A stretch of 64,000 nt of DNA. Source: Novosphingobium sp. Its GTDB lineage: Bacteria > Pseudomonadota > Alphaproteobacteria > Sphingomonadales > Sphingomonadaceae. How positions within the stretch are numbered: the stretch's first letter is position 1; each line of letters begins with the position of its first letter. Below are positions 54,801-63,963 of the stretch, piece by piece. The stretch lies in assembly GCF_030699305.1 (NCBI RefSeq), contig NZ_JAUYNB010000027.1, positions 62,001 through 126,000 on the forward strand, given 5' to 3'. A program made the translations under genes and the position numbers. The notes under the pieces were generated by a model. That model had not been told where the DNA came from. It saw only the letters and a list, made by a program, of their open reading frames with translations, and searched no databases.

Positions 54801-56281
54801 GGCGTCACCGTATAGCCCGGATCGGTGGCGGCCAGTTCGCGGGCATAGAGCAGGCCGGTCTCGGACTGGGCGTGGATGCGATAAAAGACCTCGCCCGCGC
54901 GGACGCCATCGCCGACCTTGCGCAGCAGGTCGATCCCTGCGCCCTTGTCCATCGGCGCCCCGGCCAGCCGCGCGATCCGCGCGATCAGATGGCAGTCTAT
55001 CGCGGTGATCGTGCCGGATGCAGCGGCGCGCACGTCATACTGGTGCTCGCCCGGCAGCAACGCGGTCGTGCGCCGTCCCTGCGCATCGATCAGTCGCTCC
55101 ATCGCCGCCAGCGCCGCCCCCGATTTCAGCAATTCGCACGCCCGTGCATAACCCTGACCCCCGGCCAGCGCGGGGTCGAATTCCAGCACGTGACCGGCCA
55201 GCAACAAGGACCGGTCGCGCAAGTCCTGCGGCGCGTCCGCATCGCCGCGCAGCACGGCCATCACATCGCGCGCTTCCAGCACCGGGCCGATGCCCCGGCC
55301 AATCGGCTGCGACCCGTCGGTGAACACCACTTCCAGCACCAGCCCCAGTTTTGTCCCGACGTATTCGAACAGCTTGCGCAGCCGGATCGCCTCGCGCCGG
55401 GACCGGACCTTGGCGCTGGGGCCGATGGGGATATCGACCACCAGATGGGTCGATCCGGCGGCCAGTTTTTTCGACAGGATCGATGCGACCATCTGTTCAA
55501 ACGTGTCGATCCGCAGCGGGCGTTCGACCGAGATCAGCACGTCGTCGGCGGGCGACAGGTTGACCCGTCCACCCCAGGCCAGCACGGCGTGTTCCTGCCG
55601 GACCACTTCGACCAGCCGGTCTTCGGGCAGGTCGACCGCAGCGAGCACTTCCATCGTGTCCGCCGTGCCCGACGGCGAAGTGATCGCGCGCGAGGATGTC
55701 TTGGGCATGGTCAGGCCGTGCGCGGCGATGATCGGCACCACGATCATCGAGGTGCGGTTGCCCGGAATGCCGCCGATGCAGTGTTTGTCCACCACCAGAT
55801 CGGTTGGCCAGTGCATCCGCCGCCCGGCATCGGCCATCGCGCGGGTCAGGGCCAGCGTCTCCTGCGTGGTCATGAATCCGGCGCAGGCGACCAGAAACGC
55901 GCCGATTTCCATCGGGGAATAGCGATAGGCGGCAATATCGCGGATGATTTCCGCAATCGCCGCGTCGTCCAGCGTATCGCCATCGATCTTGCGGCGGACA
56001 TGTTCGAGGCTGGGCGGGACGGGGGCCTGGCGAAAGCTGACCTCGGTGCCTTCGGGCAGGCCCAGGCGGCGGAACGCCTGTTCGCCCAGCCCGATCTGGC
56101 CCGCTTCCAGCAGGCAGGTGTCGTCGACAATCGCCAGCGTGGCGAGGATCGTGGCGGCCCCGTCGCCGATCTCGATCTTGCGCAGCGCCTGGAACTGTTC
56201 GGGGGAATAGCCATTGCCTTCGCGCAGCAGGAAGGCAGAGTTTTCAGGGTGGGTGTCGATGGCGACCCGCTTGATCCGCAT
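54797..56281 (-). CDS. AMP phosphorylase / thymidine phosphorylase family protein (archaeal-type, ~500 aa)
   Basis: The 494-residue phosphorylase has an extra N-terminal domain (about 1-85) not found in bacterial DeoA. The core holds DGDTLDDAAIAEIIRDIAAY, VVDKHCIGGIPGNRTSMIVV, PKTSSRAITSPSGTADTMEV and VARQE/VRQEHAVLAWGGRVNL-type segments. These match archaeal AMP phosphorylase closely. That enzyme phosphorolyses nucleoside 5'-monophosphates to base and ribose 1,5-bisphosphate. Whether this one uses nucleotides or nucleosides cannot be decided by eye. ATG 56281 begins MRIKRVAID. It is coupled to the PRPP synthetase-like gene. Confidence 0.88.
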   Translation of the reverse strand: MRIKRVAIDTHPENSAFLLREGNGYSPEQFQALRKIEIGDGAATILATLAIVDDTCLLEAGQIGLGEQAFRRLGLPEGTEVSFRQAPVPPSLEHVRRKIDGDTLDDAAIAEIIRDIAAYRYSPMEIGAFLVACAGFMTTQETLALTRAMADAGRRMHWPTDLVVDKHCIGGIPGNRTSMIVVPIIAAHGLTMPKTSSRAITSPSGTADTMEVLAAVDLPEDRLVEVVRQEHAVLAWGGRVNLSPADDVLISVERPLRIDTFEQMVASILSKKLAAGSTHLVVDIPIGPSAKVRSRREAIRLRKLFEYVGTKLGLVLEVVFTDGSQPIGRGIGPVLEARDVMAVLRGDADAPQDLRDRSLLLAGHVLEFDPALAGGQGYARACELLKSGAALAAMERLIDAQGRRTTALLPGEHQYDVRAAASGTITAIDCHLIARIARLAGAPMDKGAGIDLLRKVGDGVRAGEVFYRIHAQSETGLLYARELAATDPGYTVTP

Positions 56282-56404
56282 CACGGCTTCCTTTGCTGAC
56301 CCGTTATCACAGACCGCAGCGTAAGCACGCGGGGCGCAAGAGACAATTGCCAACTGGCGCCGTCCTGACCGGCCCGCGCCGGAGGGCTTTGGGTGCCGCC
56401 CGCG

Positions 56405-57661
56405 TCAGTCGGAAATCCACAGGTTGTGGCTGTCGATCAGCAGGCGGGACAGTTTGCGGCTGGCGTCCGCGCGGGCCTTGGCCTCGGTCCGAAAGGCCAG
56501 ATGGGTCAGCCGCTCGCCCAGCAGCACTTCGGACAGGTCGATCGCCCCGAGTTGCTGGCCGCGCCGCAACTTGCCCAGTGCGGCGGACTGTGCGCCCAAT
56601 GCCTCACGCGCAAAGCGCCAGGCGGTAAACGCGGCCTCGGCCTCGGTGCGGTCGGCATCGGCGGTTTCCTGCACATCAAGCCGGACCGCCGCGAGCTCGG
56701 CGGACGCGGCCTGCGCTTCGGCGGCAACCTTGGCGGCCATGCCGCCGCGCGCGCCGCTGCCCAATGGCATCGAGAACACCAGCCCGGCCCCGCGTTCTGC
56801 GCCGCCGCGTTCGCTGAACAGCCGCACGCCGACGGTCGGATCGGCCAGCCGGTCCCGCGCGGCGCGGTCAGCCAGCGCGGCGAGCCGCCCGGCTTCGGCA
56901 TCGGCAGCGGCGATTTCGTGGCTGCGGGCGATGACCTGATCGCGCAAGGTGGCCAGGCCTTCAAGTGGCAGCGCGGGCGACGGCGGCTCCGGCGCGTCCA
57001 CCGGCAGCGGCAAACCGGGGAACTGCGCCGCCAGCCGGGCGCGGGCCAGATCGGCCCGGCCTTGCGACTGCGCGGCCAAGGCCTGCGCATCACCCAGCGC
57101 GGCGGCAGCCTGATCGGCTTCCAGCTGAGGGGCATCGCGCAATTCCACGCGCCGCTGCACCGCCGTCAGGGTGGCGCGGTAATTGCCGACGCCCGCCTGA
57201 TCGACCGCCGCTTCGGCGCTGGCTTCGACCCAGTCCCACCACAGTTCATTCAGCCGCAGCGCGATCTGGTGGCGGGCATCTTCGGCCAGATTTTCTGCCG
57301 CGATCAGGCCAAGTTCCCCGGCCGTGCGGTCCAGCCGAGCCTTGCCGGGCAGCCGGAATGCGCGCGACAGGGTGGCGTCGTATTCATCATACCTGCCTTC
57401 GCGGTCGACCGAGCGGCGGACATAGCTGCCCGCAAACACCAGCTCGTGCGACCCGGCTTTCAGGATGCGCTGATCGGCTTTCGCCCCGGCGATCCGGTTG
57501 ACTGCGGCCTGCACCGCCGGGTGGGCCTCCAGCGCCTCGCGCACTGCGGTTTCGGGGGGCAGTGCGGGATTTGCGAACACAGGCGTTGTCAGCAGGGCCG
57601 ATGAAGCCAGCAGGGCCGATGCGACCAGCAGGGTCGGCGGGAACAGGAACCGGCGGGTCAT
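56405..57661 (-). CDS. TolC-family outer-membrane efflux protein (CzcC/CusC-like)
   Basis: The 418-residue protein has a signal peptide (PTLLVASALLASSALLTTPV) and long Ala/Glu/Arg helices in two repeats (VREALEAHPAVQAAVNRIAG; LRDQVIARSHEIAAADAEAG), the TolC alpha-barrel pattern. LRLNELWWDWVEASAEAAVD is characteristic of the metal-efflux CzcC group. It provides the outer-membrane channel of the RND pump. The start overlaps the stop of the pump gene by four bases. Confidence 0.9.
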   Translation of the reverse strand: MTRRFLFPPTLLVASALLASSALLTTPVFANPALPPETAVREALEAHPAVQAAVNRIAGAKADQRILKAGSHELVFAGSYVRRSVDREGRYDEYDATLSRAFRLPGKARLDRTAGELGLIAAENLAEDARHQIALRLNELWWDWVEASAEAAVDQAGVGNYRATLTAVQRRVELRDAPQLEADQAAAALGDAQALAAQSQGRADLARARLAAQFPGLPLPVDAPEPPSPALPLEGLATLRDQVIARSHEIAAADAEAGRLAALADRAARDRLADPTVGVRLFSERGGAERGAGLVFSMPLGSGARGGMAAKVAAEAQAASAELAAVRLDVQETADADRTEAEAAFTAWRFAREALGAQSAALGKLRRGQQLGAIDLSEVLLGERLTHLAFRTEAKARADASRKLSRLLIDSHNLWISD

Positions 57662-60600
57662 GCGATATCTCCGGCGGCGCGCTCGGCCGCGCTTTCACCA
57701 AACCGTTCATACAGGATCGGCAGCAGGATCAGGGTCAGCAAGGTGGCCGTGATCAGCCCGCCGATCACCACGATCGCCAGCGGACGCTGGATTTCCGAGC
57801 CCGGCCCGCTGGCAAACAGCAGCGGGACCAGCCCGAACGCGGCAATGCTGGCGGTCATCAGCACCGGCCGCAACCGCCGCGCCGCGCCGATCCGCACGGC
57901 TTCGGCCAGCGGCATCCCGCTTTCGCGCAACTGCCGGAAATAGCTGACCATCACCAGCCCGTTCAGCACCGCGATCCCCAGCAGCGCGATGAACCCGACC
58001 GAGGCCGGCACCGAGAGGTATTCACCAGACACCGCCAGCGCGACCATGCCGCCAACCGCCGCGAACGGAATGTTGACCAGGATCAGCGCCGAGGCCCGGG
58101 CCGAACGTAGCGTCATATACAGCACCACGAAAATCAGCGCGACCGCGATTGGCAGGACGATCATCAACCGGGCCGAAGCGCGCTGCTGGTTTTCGAACTG
58201 CCCGCCCCAGACCAGCCGGTAACCCGGCGGCAGTTTGACGTTGGCGCCGATGTCGGCCTTGGCTTCCTCGACATAGCCCACCAGATCACGCCCGGACACG
58301 AACGCCTGCACCAGTGCAAAGCGCGAACCGTTTTCGTGCTCCAGCTTCACCGGCCCGGCCACCCGCTGGACGGTCGCCACGTCGCTGGCGCGGACCAGCT
58401 GGCCCGATGGACTGCGATAGACCTGATCGGCAAAGGCCTGCGGGTCCATCCCGTCACCGCCTTCACCCCGGATCACCACCGGCACCCGGCGCACGCCATC
58501 GGCCACTACCCCGGCGCGCACCCCTTCGACATTGGCGCGCATCATGTCCTGCAACTGGTCGATCGGCATTCCCGCCTGTCCGGCGGCCAGCCGGTCGATC
58601 TCGATCTGGAGGTAATCGACGCTGTCGTTGGCGACGGTCATCGCTTCGCTGGTTCCGCGCAGGCCCAGCAGGCGGGTCTGGATTTCACCCGACAGGCGGG
58701 ACAGTTCCTGCAGATCGGGACCGAACAGCTTGATCGCCAGATCGCCGCGCGACCCGGTCAGCATTTCCGACACGCGCATTTCGATCGGCTGGGTAAAGCT
58801 GGGCTCGATGCCCGGAAAATCTTCCAGCACCACGCGGATCTGGTCCACCAGCCAGTCCTTGTCCGGCACGCGCCATTCGCTGCGCGGTTTGAGGATCATG
58901 AAGCTGTCGGTTTCGTTCGGGCTCATCGGATCGAGGCCCAGCTCATCACTGCCGACGCGGGCGATCACGCCGGTCACTTCGGGCACTTGTTCCAGGATCG
59001 CGCGCTGGACTTTCAGATCGCCTTCGACGCTGTGTTCGATGCTGATACTGGGCAGCTTGGTCAGCTGCACCAGGGTTGAGCCTTCGTCCATCGTCGGCAG
59101 GAAGGTCTTGCCGGTGACGGCATAGGCCCCGCCCGCGACCAGCAGCGAAGCTCCGGCAATTCCGGCCACGATCCGGCGGTTGGCAAAGGCCCAGTCGAGC
59201 GCGCGGGCGTGGCGGGGCGCAATCTGGCGCATCAGCCAGGGTTCGTGGTGGCCGTGTTTCACCTTCAGCACGAAATAGGCCATCACCGGCACCAGTGTCA
59301 GCGACAGCACCAGCGCCGACATCAGCGCCAGCACGATGGTCAGCGCCACCGGGGTGAACAGTTTTCCTTCCAGCCCCTCCAGCGTCAGCAGCGGCAGAAA
59401 TACCAGCGCGATGATCAGCAGGCCCGATGCCACCGGCACGGCGACTTCGGCCGAAGCCACGAACACCGCGTGCAGTTTGCCCAGTTTCGCGTGTTTGGGA
59501 TCGGACAGGCGCTCCACCACGTTCTCGACCACGACGACCGCCCCGTCGACCAGAATGCCGACCGCGATGGCCAGCCCGCCCAGACTCATCAGGTTGGCGG
59601 TCAGCCCGATCGCGCGCATGAAGATAAACGTCAGCAGCGCCGCCATTGGCAGCGCCAGCGCGACGATCACCGACGCGCGCACATCGCCCAGGAACAGCAG
59701 CAGCAGAATGACCACCAGGATCGTCGCTTCGACCAGCGCGGATTCCACGGTGCCAACCGCGCGGCCGATCAGGTCCGACCGGTCATAGAATGCGTCCACG
59801 CTCATGCCCTGGGGCAGGCTGGGCTTGATCTCTTCCAGCCGTGCCTTGACCCCTTCGACCACTTTGGCCGCATCAGCCCCGCGCAGGCCGATCACCAACC
59901 CCTGTACCGCTTCGCCGGTGCCGTTCCTGGTCACCGCGCCATAGCGCGTCAGGCTGCCGGTGCGGACCGTGGCGACATCGCCGATCCGCAGCACCGTGCC
60001 GCTTGCCGCGCGCACGACGATGGCGGAGAGGTCTTCCAGCGAGCGGATCGCGCCGACCGAACGAACGATCAGCGATTCTTCACCCACGCGCAGACGGCCC
60101 GCGCCGTCGTTGCGGTTGCTGCGTTCGATCGCGGCGGACAGGTCTTCCACCGTCAGACCGGCAGTGGCCAGCGCGGCCATGTCGGGGCGCACCTCGAACG
60201 TTTCGACAAAGCCGCCCAGCGCATTGACATCGGCCACGCCCGGCACGGTGCGCAGCGCAGGCCGCACGATCCAGTCCAGCACGCGGCGCTTTTCGGCCAG
60301 CGATTGCGGGCCTTCCAGCGTGAACATGTACATGTCTGACAGCGGCGTCGAGATCGGGGCCATCCCGCCTTCGACGGTCACCGGCAGATCGCCCGCCACG
60401 TTGGCCAGCCGTTCCGCCACCTGGCTGCGCGCCCAGTAGATATCGGTGCCATCCTTGAAGTCGATCGTCACGTCGGCGATCGCGTATTTGGCAACGGAGC
60501 GCAGGTTTGCCTGATCGGGGATGCCCAGCATCTCCATCTCGATCGGCGTGATGACGCGGCTTTCCACTTCTTCCGGCGTCATGCCGGGGGCTTTCAGGAT

Positions 60601-60747
60601 GATCTTGACCTGGGTGGAACTGATATCCGGGAACGCGTCGATCGGCAGGTTCCAGAACGACCACGCGCCCCAGCCCGCCAGCCCGGCCGCAAGGCCCAAT
60701 ACCAGCAGGCGCATGGCCAGCGCCTTTTCAACCAGCCGGGTCAGCAT
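57658..60747 (-). CDS. RND heavy-metal efflux pump, CusA/CzcA family
   Basis: The 1029-residue inner-membrane proton antiporter has 12 spans and two large periplasmic loops. The start RLVEKALAMRLLVLGLAAGL then LPIDAFPDISSTQVKIILKA is typical of HME-RND pumps. The TM4 motif is SLGGLAIAVGILVDGAVVVV followed by E-N. It has the Asp and Glu of the proton relay but lacks the first Asp of CzcA (D-F-G), and is thus more CusA-like at that site. Together with the adaptor gene three bases upstream and the TolC-like gene it forms a tripartite exporter. Metal specificity (Cu/Ag or Zn/Co/Cd) is inferred. Confidence 0.92.
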   Translation of the reverse strand: MLTRLVEKALAMRLLVLGLAAGLAGWGAWSFWNLPIDAFPDISSTQVKIILKAPGMTPEEVESRVITPIEMEMLGIPDQANLRSVAKYAIADVTIDFKDGTDIYWARSQVAERLANVAGDLPVTVEGGMAPISTPLSDMYMFTLEGPQSLAEKRRVLDWIVRPALRTVPGVADVNALGGFVETFEVRPDMAALATAGLTVEDLSAAIERSNRNDGAGRLRVGEESLIVRSVGAIRSLEDLSAIVVRAASGTVLRIGDVATVRTGSLTRYGAVTRNGTGEAVQGLVIGLRGADAAKVVEGVKARLEEIKPSLPQGMSVDAFYDRSDLIGRAVGTVESALVEATILVVILLLLFLGDVRASVIVALALPMAALLTFIFMRAIGLTANLMSLGGLAIAVGILVDGAVVVVENVVERLSDPKHAKLGKLHAVFVASAEVAVPVASGLLIIALVFLPLLTLEGLEGKLFTPVALTIVLALMSALVLSLTLVPVMAYFVLKVKHGHHEPWLMRQIAPRHARALDWAFANRRIVAGIAGASLLVAGGAYAVTGKTFLPTMDEGSTLVQLTKLPSISIEHSVEGDLKVQRAILEQVPEVTGVIARVGSDELGLDPMSPNETDSFMILKPRSEWRVPDKDWLVDQIRVVLEDFPGIEPSFTQPIEMRVSEMLTGSRGDLAIKLFGPDLQELSRLSGEIQTRLLGLRGTSEAMTVANDSVDYLQIEIDRLAAGQAGMPIDQLQDMMRANVEGVRAGVVADGVRRVPVVIRGEGGDGMDPQAFADQVYRSPSGQLVRASDVATVQRVAGPVKLEHENGSRFALVQAFVSGRDLVGYVEEAKADIGANVKLPPGYRLVWGGQFENQQRASARLMIVLPIAVALIFVVLYMTLRSARASALILVNIPFAAVGGMVALAVSGEYLSVPASVGFIALLGIAVLNGLVMVSYFRQLRESGMPLAEAVRIGAARRLRPVLMTASIAAFGLVPLLFASGPGSEIQRPLAIVVIGGLITATLLTLILLPILYERFGESAAERAAGDIA

Positions 60748-60750
60748 CGG

Positions 60751-61860
60751 TTATTCTCCGCCCAGGATGACTTTGAGTTCGGAAATGCCCGAAACGGCCA
60801 CCCGCTCACCCGGTTTCAGGCCGGTGCTGAGCGCGGTGCGCGTTCCGCCGCTGCCGGCCACGGTCACCTTGCGCACCGCAAAGCCGGCCGGTGTGGCAAC
60901 AAACACGACGTCGCTGTCACCCATCCGGGTCACGGCGGCGGCAGGAACGGAAATGCCATCGGCCTGCTGCGTGCCTTTCAGCACGGCCATCACCGCCTTG
61001 CCACTGACCAGCCCCGGCGCATCGCCGAGCCGCGCGGTCGCCGGGATGGAGCGGGTTGCGGCATCAAGCGAGCCGCCGACCGAAACCACCGTGCCGCTGG
61101 CCGTTTGCCCGCCGGGCAGCGCGACGCTCAGTTCCAGCCCCGGCCGGATATCGTTTGCCAGCCGTTCTGGCACTTGCAGATCCAGCATCAGGTTGGCGGT
61201 GTTTTCGACCACGAACGGGGCGGTCATCGTGTCCACCGGGCCGCCGGTCTGCACGTTGACCGCAGCGATCCGGCCGGTGATCGGCGCGCGCAGGGTGATC
61301 ACGCCGCTGCTGCCCGCGCCGCTTTGCGCCAGCAGCCGCCGGTTTTCCGAAACGTCGGCCTGGGCGCGGCGCAGTTCGGCTTGCGCTTCGTCGCCGCGGG
61401 CGGGGGCGTAGATGCCTTCCTTGACCAGCTGGGCGGTGCGCTGGGCGGTCGCCTGGGCCACGGCCAGCTGCGCCTGACCGCGCGCCAGCGCGGCGCCGTA
61501 TTGTACCGGCTCGACTGAGCGGATCACGGCCAGCGCTTGCCCGCGCGTCACGGTCTGGCCGTTGACCACCAGCACGCGCACCACGGTGCCGCCAAACAGG
61601 GTGGAAACGCCGACGCGTGCTTCTGGCGGCAACGTCACGATGGCCGGGATTGCGCCCAGTTCCAGCGCGCTGGCCGCGACCGCCGCTTCGGTGCGGATGC
61701 CGAGCCGCTTGATCTGTTCGGGGCTGAGCGCGCCGGGCGCCTTGCCGTCTGCGGAGTCCGTGACTGCCGCCGGATCGGATGGATCCGCCTGCCACCACCA
61801 GATTCCGCCCGCAACCACGGCAGAAGACAGGGCGATCGCGATCAGCGTGGATTTTTTCAT
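60751..61860 (-). CDS. RND efflux periplasmic adaptor (CusB/CzcB, HlyD family)
   Basis: The 369-residue adaptor has an N-terminal membrane anchor (STLIAIALSSAVVAGGIWWW), two lipoyl half-motifs (FGGTVVRVLVVNGQTVTRGQ and ITLRAPITGRIAAVNVQTGG) around a helical hairpin, and a beta-barrel domain ending GLKPGERVAVSGISELKVIL. ATG 61860 (MKKSTL) is supported; the longer open frame above it crosses the divergent promoter. It links the pump to the outer-membrane channel. Confidence 0.92.
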   Translation of the reverse strand: MKKSTLIAIALSSAVVAGGIWWWQADPSDPAAVTDSADGKAPGALSPEQIKRLGIRTEAAVAASALELGAIPAIVTLPPEARVGVSTLFGGTVVRVLVVNGQTVTRGQALAVIRSVEPVQYGAALARGQAQLAVAQATAQRTAQLVKEGIYAPARGDEAQAELRRAQADVSENRRLLAQSGAGSSGVITLRAPITGRIAAVNVQTGGPVDTMTAPFVVENTANLMLDLQVPERLANDIRPGLELSVALPGGQTASGTVVSVGGSLDAATRSIPATARLGDAPGLVSGKAVMAVLKGTQQADGISVPAAAVTRMGDSDVVFVATPAGFAVRKVTVAGSGGTRTALSTGLKPGERVAVSGISELKVILGGE

Positions 61861-61882
61861 GGCGCTGCTGTGGCAGGCGAAG

Positions 61883-61919
61883 CTGACAGCGGCCTGACAA
61901 TCTGTCAGGCTATCGTCAG
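61883..61919. promoter_or_regulatory. symmetric CusR-like operator between efflux operon and two-component genes
   Basis: CTGACA occurs at 61883-61888 and 61894-61899 (11-base spacing), then TGTCAG at 61903-61908 and CGTCAG at 61914-61919 (again 11-base spacing). The centre GCCTGACA-ATC-TGTCAGGC (61892-61910) is a perfect eight-base inverted repeat. Helical-turn-spaced half sites in a dyad are what OmpR-family regulators bind. The TGACA...TGTCA core resembles the CusR/CopR box. It lies in the 97-base divergent gap and can serve both operons. Confidence 0.75.
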
Positions 61920-61957
61920 CCAGCACGGTTAGGGCTGGTGCAGGAGGAAACCGGTTC

Positions 61958-62614
61958 ATGCGGGTGTTGCTGGTCGAGGATGATGCCGAACTGCGCCGCC
62001 GTCTGTCGGACCGGCTGGCCAGCAGCGGGCTGGCGGTGGACTGCGCGGCGACCGCAGCGGATGCGCGCGACTGGCCGGATCTGCCGCAACTGGGGGCGAT
62101 CATCCTGGACCTTGGCCTGCCCGATGGCGATGGGCTGGATGTGCTGCGCGGCTGGCGCGCTCAGGGGCATACCGTGCCCGTGCTGATCCTGACCGCGCGG
62201 GGGGACTGGCGCGACAAGGTGGACGGGCTGAACAGCGGCGCGGACGATTTCATCGTCAAGCCGGTGCGGTTCGAAGAATTGATGGCGCGGCTGCATGCGC
62301 TGTGGCGGCGGGGCGGCGGGCGCAGTGCCAATTCGCTGGTCGCGGGGCGGATCGCGCTCGACCCGGTGGCGCAGACTGCCACGCTGGGCGGCCAGCCGCT
62401 GGAGCTCAGCCGCAAGGAACTGACCCTGCTGCACCTGTTCGTGCGCCGTCCCGGCCATGTCATCGCGCAGGATGAAATCCTGGAACAGCTCTATCCCCTG
62501 ATGGCAGAACGGGATCGCAATGCGGTTGAGGCGCACATCAGCCGCCTGCGCCGCAAGATCGGGCGCGACACGATCCGCACCGTGCGCGGTCTGGGCTATC
62601 GGCTGGAGGCGTGA
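61958..62614 (+). CDS. OmpR-family response regulator (CusR/CzcR-like)
   Basis: The 218-residue protein has a receiver domain with acidic E7-D8-D9 (LLVEDDAEL), phosphoacceptor D51 (IILDLGLPDGDGL), the TARGD switch Thr and the conserved Lys in FIVKPVRF. A winged-helix C-terminal domain follows (LELSRKELTLLHLFVRRPGH; NAVEAHISRLRRKIG). ATG 61958 follows GAGGAAACCGGTTC. It overlaps the kinase gene (TGATG) and diverges from the efflux operon, which it probably activates through the adjacent dyad. Confidence 0.95.
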   Translation: MRVLLVEDDAELRRRLSDRLASSGLAVDCAATAADARDWPDLPQLGAIILDLGLPDGDGLDVLRGWRAQGHTVPVLILTARGDWRDKVDGLNSGADDFIVKPVRFEELMARLHALWRRGGGRSANSLVAGRIALDPVAQTATLGGQPLELSRKELTLLHLFVRRPGHVIAQDEILEQLYPLMAERDRNAVEAHISRLRRKIGRDTIRTVRGLGYRLEA

Positions 62615-63963
62615 TGGGCAAGCTGTCCAGTCTGCGCGGGCGGTTCCTGCTGGCTATTCTGCTGTGGGTGGCGCTGGGAATCGGCGCGATCTGGTATTCG
62701 TCCGTCCGCCTGTTCACCGCCCATGTCGAGGCGCAGTATCACGAGGAACTGGAAGTCCACGTCCGCGAACTGGGCGGGCTGACCGAACTGGACACCGCCG
62801 GACGGCCACAGATGACCCGGCCCCTGTCCGATCCGCGTTATGGCGTGCCGTTGTCGGGGTTTTACTGGCAGGTCACCCGGCCGGGGTTTGGCGAGATCAA
62901 GTCTCCGTCGATGACGCGCGGCGGGCTGGATTATGACATTGCCCATTCGTCCGACATTCTCCACCGGGTGCAGGATGGGCCGACCGGGCATGCGATTGCC
63001 TATGGCTTTACCCGCGCTGCACCGGCCGGCACGCCGCTGCACTTCGTGATCGCCACCGACGAACGCCACCTGCACCGGATCATCACGTCGTTCACCCGCG
63101 AACTGACGGTCTGGCTGTCGTTGCTGGCGGCGGCGCTGCTGGCCAGCGGGCTGGCGATCATCACCTTCGGGTTCCGCCCGCTGCGGCGGCTGGCGGCAGC
63201 AGTGGACGGCCTGCGGCAAGGCCGCGCGACCCGGATCGAGGGTGTTTATCCCGATGAAGTGCAGGGGCTGGTCAGCGATCTCAACGCCTATACGGCGCGC
63301 AATGTCGAAATCGTGGAGCGCGGGCGGGTCCAGGCGGCGGCGCTGGCGCACAGTCTGCGCACCCCGCTGGCGGTGGTCACGGACGAGGCGGAGCGCCTGC
63401 TGGAAACCGGCCAGACTTTGCCGGCGGCGGAGACGTTTCTGGCCGAAAGTGCGCGAATGCAGCGCCAGATCGACTATCATCTCGCTCGCGCCCGCTCGGG
63501 CGGATCGCGGATCGGCGTGGCGGCCGCGGCGCAGCCGGGGCGCGTGCTGCCGCCGCTGCTGGCCGCCATGCGCCGCTGTCATCCGGACAAGCGCTTCACC
63601 GTGGACCCGTCGCCAGGCGATTCGCCGCCGCTGGCAATCGACCCGGACGACCTCAGCGAAATCTTGAGCAACCTGCTCGACAATGCGGGCAAATGGGCGC
63701 GCGGGGCGGTTGAGGTGCGGTTGTCGCTGGACGGCAGTCCGGCGCGGATCACGGTCATCGACGATGGACCCGGCGTGGAACCGGCCTTGCGCGAAGCGGT
63801 GTTCGAGATCGGCCGGCGCGCCGACAACGCGGTTGGCGGATCGGGCCTGGGGCTGGCCATCGCCCGCGATCTGGCGCGCGATTACGGCTGGGACGTGCGG
63901 CTGGTGGATCTGCCCGACGGACGGTTCGGCGCAGAACTGGTGATCGGCCGGAACCCGGCCTGA
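62614..63963 (+). CDS. sensor histidine kinase of the efflux two-component system
   Basis: The 449-residue membrane kinase has TM1 at about 10-33 (FLLAILLWVALGIGAIWYSS), a periplasmic sensor loop to about 163 with several His residues, and TM2 near 166-186. A HAMP-like linker follows, then the phospho-acceptor H246 (ALAHSLRTPLAVV), an N box NLLDNAGKWARGAV and G boxes VIDDGPGVE and GGSGLGLAIARDLA. ATG 62614 overlaps the regulator stop; a GTG one codon earlier is possible. It presumably senses periplasmic metal ions. Confidence 0.94.
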   Translation: MGKLSSLRGRFLLAILLWVALGIGAIWYSSVRLFTAHVEAQYHEELEVHVRELGGLTELDTAGRPQMTRPLSDPRYGVPLSGFYWQVTRPGFGEIKSPSMTRGGLDYDIAHSSDILHRVQDGPTGHAIAYGFTRAAPAGTPLHFVIATDERHLHRIITSFTRELTVWLSLLAAALLASGLAIITFGFRPLRRLAAAVDGLRQGRATRIEGVYPDEVQGLVSDLNAYTARNVEIVERGRVQAAALAHSLRTPLAVVTDEAERLLETGQTLPAAETFLAESARMQRQIDYHLARARSGGSRIGVAAAAQPGRVLPPLLAAMRRCHPDKRFTVDPSPGDSPPLAIDPDDLSEILSNLLDNAGKWARGAVEVRLSLDGSPARITVIDDGPGVEPALREAVFEIGRRADNAVGGSGLGLAIARDLARDYGWDVRLVDLPDGRFGAELVIGRNPA

